Assembly (NCBI GenBank): GCA_002869145.1
Contig: PKTM01000008.1
Location: forward strand, 1 to 64,000
Reading direction: 5' to 3'
DNA from: Denitrovibrio sp.
GTDB lineage: Bacteria; Chrysiogenota; Deferribacteres; Deferribacterales; Geovibrionaceae
Length of the DNA: 64,000 bases
The position numbers and the translations under genes were made by a program. Of the stretch, positions 7,817 to 15,433 are shown piece after piece. Position 1 is the stretch's first letter; each line of letters starts with the position of its first letter. The notes beneath the pieces were generated by a model. That model had not been told where the DNA came from and did no database searches. It saw nothing but the letters and a program-made list of their open reading frames with translations.

Positions 7817-9183
7817 AAAAAATACTTATTATAGACGATGACACTTCTCTGACTTACTCACTACAGAGAGCCTTTTCATCGCAATATAACATACTTACAG
7901 CAAATAATGCCGCTGATGGCTTAAAACTTTTGGGAAAAGAATCAGAGATAGGGCTTGTTTTTTTAGATTACAAGCTTGGAGAAGAGAACGGTCTTGATGT
8001 TCTTGAGCGCATAAAAAAAGATTATCCTGAAACTGCTGTTGTTTTTATGACAGCCTATGGAACAAGCGGAACAGTTCTTGAGGCTGTAAGGGTTGGCGCG
8101 GCAGATTTTCTTGTAAAGCCTGTTACACCTGATGAGTTTGTGAAGGCTGTGGAATCATACTATACAGTCCCCGCCATAAACTGTGGAAAAGGTTTTATAA
8201 GCGTACCGCAATACAACAAATCCAATAAGCTTGTGGGCATCTCGAGGGCTATACGTGACGTTTTGAAACTAACAGCTTCAGCATCCATGTCTGATGCACC
8301 AGTGCTTTTGACTGGTGAGAGCGGAACAGGTAAAGACCTGGTGGCAAGCCTGCTTCATGAATACAGCGACAGAAAGAGTAAACCGTTTTTAGCAATAAAC
8401 TGTGCTGCGATACCTCAGGAGCTGCTTGAGAGCGAACTGTTTGGTTATGTGAAAGGAGCATTTAGCGGTGCTGTTAATTCCAAGATGGGGCTTCTGCAGT
8501 CTGCAGAGGGTGGGACAGTTTTTTTAGATGAGATAAGTGAGATGCCTATTGATTTGCAGGCAAAAATGCTGAGGTTTCTTCAAAATGGAACTATACAAAA
8601 ACTGGGCGAGCTGAAAGAGATAAATGTTGATGTACGTATAGTTGCTGCCACTAACAGAGACATTAACATGCTTGTTGACAGCGGCAGGTTCAGACACGAT
8701 CTTTTTTACAGGTTAAGCGTAATTAATATCAATATCCCTCCGCTTCGTGACAGACGTGAGGATATCGAAGAGATAGCTCTTCATTTGATAGGCAAGCACA
8801 GCAGCAAACGCGGCAGAACAATATCCTGTGTGGACAGGAAACTTATAGAAATGCTAAAACAACAGAACTGGGCGGGAAACGTCCGTGAGCTTGAAAATAG
8901 GATCAGGGAAGCGATAATACTTGCGAAGACAAACTACCTTACAGTTGACGATATAAATGTTGAAACCTTGTCTGACGATAGCTCAGAAATAGATCTTTTC
9001 AGTTACTTCGAAGCAAAAAACAGTGATGATATCTATAATAAAAGTATAGAAATGTGCGAGAAAGAGCTGATAAAAGGCGCTCTAAAAAAGCACGACGGCA
9101 AGCTTGCAAAGGCCGCCGAGTGGTTAAATGTGTCCCGTGTGACACTCAACACAAAGATAAAAAAATTCAATATAAAAGCCTAA
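7813..9183 (+). CDS. NtrC-family sigma54-dependent response regulator
   Basis: Enhancer-binding regulator of 456 aa. The receiver (1-~120) has phosphoacceptor Asp52 in 'FLDYKLG'. The AAA+ domain (~140-380) has Walker A 'GESGTGKD' near residue 168, a GAFTGA loop written GAFSGA near 215, 'FLDEIS' as Walker B and an arginine-finger region 'FYRLSVI'. The C-terminal Fis-type helix-turn-helix is 'GKLAKAAEWLNVSRVTLNTKI' (~430-450). The Ser in the GAFTGA loop is a conservative change at the sigma54 contact. Directly after its stop come two palindromes and a -24/-12 promoter in front of arrA, so arrABD is the most likely target. Confidence 0.95.
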   Translation: MKKILIIDDDTSLTYSLQRAFSSQYNILTANNAADGLKLLGKESEIGLVFLDYKLGEENGLDVLERIKKDYPETAVVFMTAYGTSGTVLEAVRVGAADFLVKPVTPDEFVKAVESYYTVPAINCGKGFISVPQYNKSNKLVGISRAIRDVLKLTASASMSDAPVLLTGESGTGKDLVASLLHEYSDRKSKPFLAINCAAIPQELLESELFGYVKGAFSGAVNSKMGLLQSAEGGTVFLDEISEMPIDLQAKMLRFLQNGTIQKLGELKEINVDVRIVAATNRDINMLVDSGRFRHDLFYRLSVININIPPLRDRREDIEEIALHLIGKHSSKRGRTISCVDRKLIEMLKQQNWAGNVRELENRIREAIILAKTNYLTVDDINVETLSDDSSEIDLFSYFEAKNSDDIYNKSIEMCEKELIKGALKKHDGKLAKAAEWLNVSRVTLNTKIKKFNIKA

Positions 9184-9224
9184 AACGTAAAGATAGTTTA
9201 CGTTGATGTAAAGATGTTTTACGT
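9184..9224. promoter_or_regulatory. Two tandem palindromes, probable enhancer sites for the NtrC-type regulator
   Basis: Site 1 (9184-9204) is a perfect inverted repeat AACGTAAA-N5-TTTACGTT. Site 2 (9206-9224) is ATGTAAA-N5-TTTACGT with one mismatch between arms. Their centres are 21 bp apart, two helical turns, so dimers would sit on the same face. They lie about 117 and 96 bp upstream of the start point expected from the -24/-12 element, the normal position for sigma54 enhancers. Confidence 0.82.
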
Positions 9225-9284
9225 ATACCTGACTCTGTATGCCTCCATATTAAATGTTACCAGTCACTTACTCCAAATTTTTTT

Positions 9285-9300
9285 TGGCATGTCTATTGCA
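9285..9300 (+). promoter_or_regulatory. Sigma54 (-24/-12) promoter of arrABD
   Basis: TGGCATGTCTATTGCA has the GG at 9286-9287 and the GC at 9298-9299 exactly 10 bp apart and matches the TGGCAC-N5-TTGCW consensus at all but one defined base. The predicted start of transcription is near 9311, followed by AGGAGG at 9325-9330 and the arrA ATG at 9336. Confidence 0.88.
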
Positions 9301-9335
9301 TATACTCCTTTGACGAAAACTCGTAGGAGGTCTTT

Positions 9336-11870
9336 ATGAAATTAAGAAGACGAGACTTTCTGAAAGCAACTGCCGCAGTAAGTGCTGTTGCTATGGTCGG
9401 ATGCGGAGCACCTAAAAACAACGCTCTTGCACCCATGGACCCAAAGAAAGCTATAGGCGAAGATCCAGGCAAATGGATTTCTACCACTTGCCAGGGATGT
9501 ACAACCTGGGATCCTATCCAGGTGTTTGTTCAGGACGGACGTGCTGTAAAGGTAAGGGGTAACCCAAACAGCAAAGGAAATATGGGAACCTGCTGTCCAA
9601 GAGCCCATATGGGGCTTCAGCAGCTTTACGACCCGGACAGGGTTAAGGTTCCAATGAAGAGAACCAATCCGAAAAAAGGACGTGGTATTGATCCTAAATT
9701 TGTTCCAATCAGCTGGGACGAAGCTCTTAATATTATAGCTGACAAGATGATGGAACTCCGTAACAACGGTGAAGCTCATAAGTATATGCTCAACAGAGGG
9801 CGTTATACATATATGAGAGACATGATCTATGATGCTATGACAAAGATTTACGGTTCACCTAACAATATTTCTCACTCATCCATCTGTGCTGAGGCGGAAA
9901 AATCCGGTGCATTTTACACTCACGGATACTGGGACTACAGAGATTATGACCTGACAAGAACAAAATATCTCCTTATCTGGGGACTTGATCCGCTTGTTTC
10001 AAACAGGCAGGTTCCTTTTGTTATTAAAACTTTCGGAGACGTACTTGACAAGGCTACAGTTACTGTTGTTGACCCGAAGCTGAACGCTTCCGCTGCGAAA
10101 GCACATAACTGGCTCCCTCTACTTCCGGGAACTGACGGTGCACTTGCTGTGGCTATAGCACATGTTCTTCTTACAGAAGACCTCTGGTACAAGCCTTTTG
10201 TAGGTGATTTCAAAGACAGTGTGAACCATTTCAAAGCCGGTGTGACACTTGACGAATCTTCTTTCGAAGAGAAATACACTAACGGTATCATTAAATGGTG
10301 GAATCTCGAACTGAAAGACAAGACACCTGAATGGGCAGAGAAAGAGTGCGGTATATCAGCAGAGGTTATTTATAAAACAGCAAGAGAGATGTCTGTTGCT
10401 GCTCCTTCTGTTTGTGTATGGATGGGGCCTGGTGCTGCAATGCATGTTCGGGGTACATATTCTGCAATGGCTGTTGAGGCTCTCTGCGGTCTTCTCGGCA
10501 ACCTTGACAACATCGGCGGAACAATGATGAAGGGTAAGACCCTCGCTGCAAAAATGCCTAAGCTTGATGACTACAAGGACAAGATAGCTAAGATAAAGCA
10601 TAAGTACAAAATTGATCAGCGTGGATACCTTGAATTTCCTGCTCTTAATAAAGGTAAATCCGGTGGTGGTGTTGTGACAAACAACCTTGCTGACGGTATG
10701 CTCCAGAAAGACCCAATGGAAATCAAGATGGGTATCGGTTACATGAACAACTTCGCATTCTCAGGAACAGGCGCCCAAAGATGGGAAAAAGCCATGAGCG
10801 AGCTTGAATTTTACGTTCATATCACTACAAACGCTTCAGAAATGACACAGTTCGCAGATATCGTTTTGCCTGCTACTATAGCAACTTTCGAGAAGTGGGG
10901 TTACCTTAAGAGTAAAGCAAATCTTCACTCTCAGGTTTCTCTTCTTCAGCCTGTAGTAGAACCTATATGGGACGTAAGGACTGACGAGACAGAGATTCCT
11001 TTCCTTATCGCTGAAAAGCTTGCCGAAAGAGGCTTTGATAACTTGCTTCGCTACTACAAAGAGCAGATCAAAGACCCTGAAACAGGTAAAGGCGCATCCA
11101 ACGCTAGAGAATTCGCTGAGATATCTGTTAAATACTACACCGCTCCTGCATGGGACGGTTCAGGTAAGATAGGCGACAAAATCAACGGTTGGGAAGAGTA
11201 CAAAGCTGTTGGTGTGTGGAACGACGACAGGTATGGCTATAAGAAGAGCTGGGGCAAGTTCAAAACTGAAACCAAAAAGTTTGAATTCTACAGCGAAACA
11301 CTGAAAAAAGCTCTCGGAAAGCATGCGAAAAAGCATAATGTTGATGTAGATAAAGTTCTTGAGGTCTGCAACTATGAGGCAAGAGGCGAGAAAGCGTTTG
11401 TTCCTCACTACGAGGCTCCATTCAGATATGGTTCATTTGAGGAATATCCTTTAACATTCATAGACCATAAATCAAGACTTAACAAAGAGGGCAGAAGTGC
11501 CAATACTCCTTGGTATCAGGAATTTAAAAAAGTAGACCTGGGTGACGAAAGCTGGGATGACGTTCTTAAAATCAACCCTGATGATGCTGCGAAATACGGC
11601 ATTAAAAATGGCGATATGGTGCGCATCACCTCCACAAACGGCAGTTTCACCATTAAAGCAAAACTTTGGGAAGGACTGCGCCCGGGCACAATTACAAAAT
11701 GTTATGGGCAGGGTCACTGGGCATACGGCCGTGTGGCGGCTCTTGACTACAAAAACGCTGAACCGAGAGGCTTCAACAACAATGAACTGATGCCTTGTGA
11801 TTACGACAGACTCTCAGGAAGTACCGCAAGAAACGGCGGCTTCTGCGGCGTTAAAATCGAAAAGGTATAA
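9336..11870 (+). CDS. arrA: Respiratory arsenate reductase catalytic subunit (ArrA-type molybdoenzyme)
   Basis: Molybdopterin oxidoreductase of 844 aa, predicted to reduce arsenate to arsenite in the periplasm as ArrA with ArrB. The Tat signal is 'LRRRDFLKATAAV', followed by VGCG, a possible lipobox. Assignment to ArrA rests on remembered family blocks: 'CQGCTTW', 'KFVPISWDEA', 'YTHGYWDYRDYD', 'SSICAEAEK' with Cys184 as probable Mo ligand, and 'WWNLELKDKT'. The length (844) fits ArrA (~850). The N-terminal cluster motif is odd: Cys52-x2-Cys55-x3-Asp59-x27-Cys87, with Asp replacing the expected third Cys and an extra Cys86. Closely related selenate or other CISM reductases cannot be fully excluded. 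No ArrC/NrfD anchor is encoded nearby. Confidence 0.85.
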   Translation: MKLRRRDFLKATAAVSAVAMVGCGAPKNNALAPMDPKKAIGEDPGKWISTTCQGCTTWDPIQVFVQDGRAVKVRGNPNSKGNMGTCCPRAHMGLQQLYDPDRVKVPMKRTNPKKGRGIDPKFVPISWDEALNIIADKMMELRNNGEAHKYMLNRGRYTYMRDMIYDAMTKIYGSPNNISHSSICAEAEKSGAFYTHGYWDYRDYDLTRTKYLLIWGLDPLVSNRQVPFVIKTFGDVLDKATVTVVDPKLNASAAKAHNWLPLLPGTDGALAVAIAHVLLTEDLWYKPFVGDFKDSVNHFKAGVTLDESSFEEKYTNGIIKWWNLELKDKTPEWAEKECGISAEVIYKTAREMSVAAPSVCVWMGPGAAMHVRGTYSAMAVEALCGLLGNLDNIGGTMMKGKTLAAKMPKLDDYKDKIAKIKHKYKIDQRGYLEFPALNKGKSGGGVVTNNLADGMLQKDPMEIKMGIGYMNNFAFSGTGAQRWEKAMSELEFYVHITTNASEMTQFADIVLPATIATFEKWGYLKSKANLHSQVSLLQPVVEPIWDVRTDETEIPFLIAEKLAERGFDNLLRYYKEQIKDPETGKGASNAREFAEISVKYYTAPAWDGSGKIGDKINGWEEYKAVGVWNDDRYGYKKSWGKFKTETKKFEFYSETLKKALGKHAKKHNVDVDKVLEVCNYEARGEKAFVPHYEAPFRYGSFEEYPLTFIDHKSRLNKEGRSANTPWYQEFKKVDLGDESWDDVLKINPDDAAKYGIKNGDMVRITSTNGSFTIKAKLWEGLRPGTITKCYGQGHWAYGRVAALDYKNAEPRGFNNNELMPCDYDRLSGSTARNGGFCGVKIEKV

Positions 11871-11880
11871 GGAGTAAACT

Positions 11881-12636
11881 ATGGCTAAAATGGCAATGGT
11901 AATCGACCGCCAGAAATGTGTCGGCTGCGGCGCCTGCGGTATTGCCTGCAAGACAGAAAATAATACTCAGGGCAGAAAGGACGGACAGTCATTTAACTGG
12001 GCTGATTTTATGTTAAAAACAGAAGGTAAGTTCCCGAGTGTCAAATTCACTGCTTTGCCTGTTCTTTGCAATCACTGCAGTAATGCAGCTTGCGTGGATG
12101 CATGCCCAGTAACACCAAAGGCTATGTTTAAGACAAAAGACGGTATAACAATGCATAACGATGAAAGATGCATCGGCTGCCGTTCATGCCAGGAAGCATG
12201 TCCTTACAGTGTATGGGATCTTAGAGAAGAGGGTGAATACAGTGTTATCAGCTTTAACTCTGATGACGAAGAGACACATCCAGCTTACAGAGACAAAACT
12301 GAACTGATAGCAGGATGTACAAGCTCTGGCGCTGAGATAGCTGCTAAAACAGGATCTCTGCCCCCTATGGCAACTGCATATAAACACCCTGAGTACGACA
12401 GCGTGAGACGCAAGGGTATTGTTGAAAAGTGTATCCTGTGTTCACACAGATTAGCAAACGGCGAGAATGCATACTGCGCTGATTCCTGCCCTTCGGGAGC
12501 AAGAATAGTAGGTGATATCAACGATCCGAACAGCAAGGTATCAATACTTTTGAAAACATATGATTATGAGGTTCTTAAACCTGAAGCTGGAACAAAACCT
12601 AATGTTTATTACATAAGGAACTACAGCATAAAGTAG
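11881..12636 (+). CDS. arrB: Fe-S electron-transfer subunit of the arsenate reductase
   Basis: Ferredoxin-like subunit of 251 aa passing electrons to the molybdenum subunit, starting 10 nt after arrA behind AAGGAG. It has no signal peptide, as expected for a partner carried across by the Tat signal of ArrA. Four cysteine clusters are visible: 'CVGCGACGIAC' near residue 13, 'CNHCSNAACVDAC' near 63, 'CIGCRSCQEAC' near 97, and a late group 'CILCSHRL' with 'CADSCPSGA' near 180-205. This is the arrangement of the four-cluster PsrB/TtrB/ArrB family. The length is slightly above ArrB (~235) because of an insert around residues 125-165. Confidence 0.88.
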   Translation: MAKMAMVIDRQKCVGCGACGIACKTENNTQGRKDGQSFNWADFMLKTEGKFPSVKFTALPVLCNHCSNAACVDACPVTPKAMFKTKDGITMHNDERCIGCRSCQEACPYSVWDLREEGEYSVISFNSDDEETHPAYRDKTELIAGCTSSGAEIAAKTGSLPPMATAYKHPEYDSVRRKGIVEKCILCSHRLANGENAYCADSCPSGARIVGDINDPNSKVSILLKTYDYEVLKPEAGTKPNVYYIRNYSIK

Positions 12637-12657
12637 CATAAAACCTCCTTGCAACAC

Positions 12658-12695
12658 GAGGCGGCTCCAATACAGTAGGATGCCGCCTCATTTTT
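12658..12695 (+). terminator. Intrinsic terminator between arrB and the chaperone gene
   Basis: GAGGCGGC (12658-12665) pairs with GCCGCCTC (12682-12689) and is followed by A and five Ts. It lies inside the arr operon, so the chaperone is probably made at a lower level by read-through, or from its own promoter. Confidence 0.75.
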
Positions 12696-12716
12696 AAACT
12701 TATAACGGAGAAAACA

Positions 12717-13319
12717 ATGACAACAGAGTCTTTATCAATAAATGCAGAGATATGCAGGCTTTTTTCTATTATGTTTTACAACCCGGAAGAGACATTCCTT
12801 TCAGAGCCGGAAACTGTTAAAGCACTTTCCGGGCTTTTAAAAGAGGCTGATGCCTCTCTTAAAGAAGATGCTGAAACTCTTGTGAATTCTCTTGAGGGAG
12901 TTGACAGGCAGGAGCTTATGCTTGATTATGCCGCACTTTTTGTGGGACCATTTCAGCTTCAGGCACCGCCTTACGGTTCAGTATATCTTGACCTTTCTAA
13001 AACAGTGAACAGCGAATCCACAGCAAAAGTAGTGGATGTTTATAAAAAGTTCGGTCTGAATGTGGATGCGGAAATGAGAGAACCTGCTGACCATATAGCA
13101 ATAGAGCTGGAGTTCATTCATACAGCACTTATCACCATAGGCAATATGAAAAATCAAAACAGAGATGCTTCAGAGCCTGAGCAGGCTTTACGTGATTTTG
13201 TTAATAAATTGTTTATGCCATTAGTATCCCAGATGTGTGAACTTATGCAGAAGAATGCATCTACAGATTTCTACAGAACATTAGGGCGTATACTTTTAAA
13301 ATATTCTGATAACATTTAA
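12717..13319 (+). CDS. arrD: TorD-family molybdoenzyme maturation chaperone
   Basis: Cytoplasmic chaperone of 200 aa with ACGGAG before ATG 12717. The all-helical TorD/DmsD/NarJ family is shown by 'DYAALFVGPFQLQAPPYGSVYL' (about residues 63-85), which fits the E/D-Y-x-x-L-F-x-x-P...P.S.Y pattern, and by 'EPADHIAIELEFIHTAL' (about 121-137), the D-H/EL.F. motif of the second half. Such proteins bind the Tat signal of their apo-enzyme and assist cofactor insertion before export. The neighbour with a Tat signal is arrA, so that is the probable client. A terminator hairpin separates it from arrB and another lies right after it. Confidence 0.85.
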   Translation: MTTESLSINAEICRLFSIMFYNPEETFLSEPETVKALSGLLKEADASLKEDAETLVNSLEGVDRQELMLDYAALFVGPFQLQAPPYGSVYLDLSKTVNSESTAKVVDVYKKFGLNVDAEMREPADHIAIELEFIHTALITIGNMKNQNRDASEPEQALRDFVNKLFMPLVSQMCELMQKNASTDFYRTLGRILLKYSDNI

Positions 13320-13336
13320 TATAATTCATCACTATA

Positions 13337-13367
13337 AAGCCAGTCACATGCAGACTGGCTTTTTTTT
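13337..13367 (+). terminator. Intrinsic terminator ending the arr operon
   Basis: AAGCCAGTC (13337-13345), a seven-base loop, GACTGGCTT (13353-13361) and a run of Ts to 13367. It lies 18 bp after the chaperone stop codon. Confidence 0.88.
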
Positions 13368-13459
13368 ATGACCCTCCCTTTCTGTAATTTTCAAAATAAA
13401 TATACATTTTTTTTTAATACCTAATATATTATTCTGAACTGGAAAATTTTGGGGAATAT

Positions 13460-13849
13460 GTGAGAAAAATTACTTTAAAATATCTATTTATAGTTTTTGG
13501 TTTCCTGTCTCTGGCGGCGGGTGTTATCGGGCTTTTTTTCCCTGTGCTGCCTACAACGCCTTTTTTGCTGCTTGCTTCATACTTTTTTGTAAGAAGTTCT
13601 GAGCGGCTTCATAATTGGCTAATTAATCACAAAGTATTAGGAACTTACATAGTCAACTATTCAAAACACAGAGCAATGAAACGCAGTACAAAAAGAACCG
13701 CAGTAGCAACCCTTTGGCTTTCTATGTGTCTTTCCATGTTTCTGGTGAAAAATATATATGTGACAATATTGCTGGTCATTACAGGTGCTTTTATTACAAA
13801 GCATATATTATCTCTCAGAGATATGGAGAGTGTCGAAGGTTCAGACTGA
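13460..13849 (+). CDS. YbaN/DUF454 family inner-membrane protein
   Basis: Small membrane protein of 129 aa starting at GTG 13460 behind GGGGA; the ATG two bases earlier is immediately followed by a stop. The DUF454/YbaN signature is clear: 'GVIGLFFPVLPTTPFLLLASYFFVRSSERLHNWL' region (about residues 21-55) and 'NYSKHRAMKRSTKRTA' (about 69-84). There are two hydrophobic hairpins, at about 5-45 and 85-120. The biochemical role of the family is not established. It stands alone between the arr terminator and the methyltransferase gene. Confidence 0.85.
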   Translation: MRKITLKYLFIVFGFLSLAAGVIGLFFPVLPTTPFLLLASYFFVRSSERLHNWLINHKVLGTYIVNYSKHRAMKRSTKRTAVATLWLSMCLSMFLVKNIYVTILLVITGAFITKHILSLRDMESVEGSD

Positions 13850-13907
13850 TTTACTGTTTCAATTTCTGGCGGTATGCTATATATTCCAAATCCGGTGGTG
13901 AAAAAAT

Positions 13908-15077
13908 ATGAATTTTAAAGAGAAAAGCGAAATACTGGTAACCTGTCCCAAAGAGATCCCTCAATATCTGGAGCAGGAGCTGAAAGAGCTGGGATACCCA
14001 ATAAAATACACTCGTAAAGCGGCTGTTGCCACTGAGGGCACACTTGAAGACTGTATGTTTCTGAACATGCATCTGCGCACAGGGCACAGGGTGCTTTATC
14101 TGCTTGAAAAAGCCCGCGTCCAAAACGGTGACGTGCTTTACAAAAACGCAAAAAAGATAAAATGGGAAGAGATAATCCCGAAAGACGGATATTTCAGTGT
14201 TTCTGCAGCAGTTTTAAACTCCACCATAAAAGACACCCGTTTCGCCTCATACAAGCTGAAAGACGCCATAGTAGACCGCATGCGTGATAAATTTGGTTCA
14301 CGCCCTGATTCCGGCCCAAACGAAGAGAACACAGTCATATTTCTTTACTGGAAAGAGAGCGACTGTACAATATACATAGACACCTCAGGAGAACCGCTCA
14401 CCAGAAGAGGCTATCGTAAAAACCCTCACAAGGCGCCTATGCAGGAGACACTTGCAGCAGCGGCTCTTATGGCTGCCGGTTTTGACGGCACTATGAACTT
14501 TGCAAACCCTATGTGCGGAAGCGCCACGCTGCTTATAGAGGCTGCAATGATGGCAACAAACACACCATCCGGAGCGTTCAGGACAAATTTCGGCTTTATG
14601 CATCTGGTTGGGTATGACGAGAGAGTGTTCAGCAAAATATCCGAAGAAGCAGTAAAAAAGATAAAACCTTGCGAAATAAAACTATCCGGTTCAGATATAA
14701 GCAGGGACGCTGTTCAGGCATCTTTGGCAAATATTCAAAACGCAGGTTTTTCACATCTGATACACGTGCAGCGTTGTGATTTCAAAGACAGTCACATACC
14801 AAAAGGCGGCAAGTTTATGCTGATGGTAAACCCTGAGTACGGCATGAGGCTTGGAGACGAAAAAAATCTGGAAACAACCTACCGGGATCTGGGCGATTTC
14901 TTTAAAAACAAATGTAAAGGGAGCACATGCTTCATCTTCACAGGGAACCTTGGGCTTGCCAAAAAAGTAGGCCTTAAAGCAGATAAAAGACATATCTTCT
15001 GGAACTCTAATATCGAGTGCAGACTGCTGGAATACGAGATATACGAGGGTTCTAAAAGGTTCGATAACGAAGCCTGA
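13908..15077 (+). CDS. THUMP-domain RNA methyltransferase, RlmL N-terminal/TrmN-like
   Basis: SAM-dependent RNA guanine-N2-type methyltransferase of 389 aa, with GGTG upstream of ATG 13908. An N-terminal ferredoxin-like plus THUMP part (~1-165) leads into a Rossmann methyltransferase. Key stretches are 'LTRRGYRKNPHKAPMQETLAAA', 'NFANPMCGSATLLIEAA' (SAM-binding motif I, normally DPxCGSGT) and 'NPEYGMRL' (the N-P-P-Y catalytic motif carrying Glu for the second Pro). These fit the UPF0020/RlmL group that modifies 23S rRNA G2445, but without the RlmK half found in E. coli. The exact target nucleotide is uncertain. Confidence 0.85.
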   Translation: MNFKEKSEILVTCPKEIPQYLEQELKELGYPIKYTRKAAVATEGTLEDCMFLNMHLRTGHRVLYLLEKARVQNGDVLYKNAKKIKWEEIIPKDGYFSVSAAVLNSTIKDTRFASYKLKDAIVDRMRDKFGSRPDSGPNEENTVIFLYWKESDCTIYIDTSGEPLTRRGYRKNPHKAPMQETLAAAALMAAGFDGTMNFANPMCGSATLLIEAAMMATNTPSGAFRTNFGFMHLVGYDERVFSKISEEAVKKIKPCEIKLSGSDISRDAVQASLANIQNAGFSHLIHVQRCDFKDSHIPKGGKFMLMVNPEYGMRLGDEKNLETTYRDLGDFFKNKCKGSTCFIFTGNLGLAKKVGLKADKRHIFWNSNIECRLLEYEIYEGSKRFDNEA

Positions 15078-15170
15078 TAAATTACTGAAAATTAATTTTC
15101 ACTAAACATTGCAAAAATCTTCACCTGTATTATAATTATATATATAAGAAAGGTTTAAGGAGATTTAACT

Positions 15171-15389
15171 ATGTTAAAGGCTGGATCAATTCTGTTTATC
15201 ATCTCTTTAATTCTCGGTTTTAAGTTTGAGGTTTTCCAATACCTCGCGCTTGGCATCATCGTGTTTTATGTTGTCTATGTCCCATACTTTTTCCTCTATT
15301 TAAAAACATGTCACAACTGCGGAATAAAAAACGCACCGAAACACTCGCTGTGTCCTGTTTGCGGAGAAGAGGACTGGATGAGACGCTGA
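15171..15389 (+). CDS. Small membrane protein with C-terminal zinc ribbon
   Basis: 72-residue protein behind AAGGAG. Two hydrophobic helices (about residues 5-20 and 24-46) precede a compact rubredoxin-like knuckle, 'CHNCGIKNAPKHSLCPVCG' (two CxxC pairs 12 residues apart), which should bind one zinc. No family name is recognised. It follows the methyltransferase by 93 bp and precedes the helicase by 44 bp. The start and ribosome site look real, and the composition is that of a protein rather than a shadow frame. Function unknown. Confidence 0.7.
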   Translation: MLKAGSILFIISLILGFKFEVFQYLALGIIVFYVVYVPYFFLYLKTCHNCGIKNAPKHSLCPVCGEEDWMRR

Positions 15390-15433
15390 AACATATTGAC
15401 CCTTTTGCCGGCACTGACTAAAATCTGAATTAT

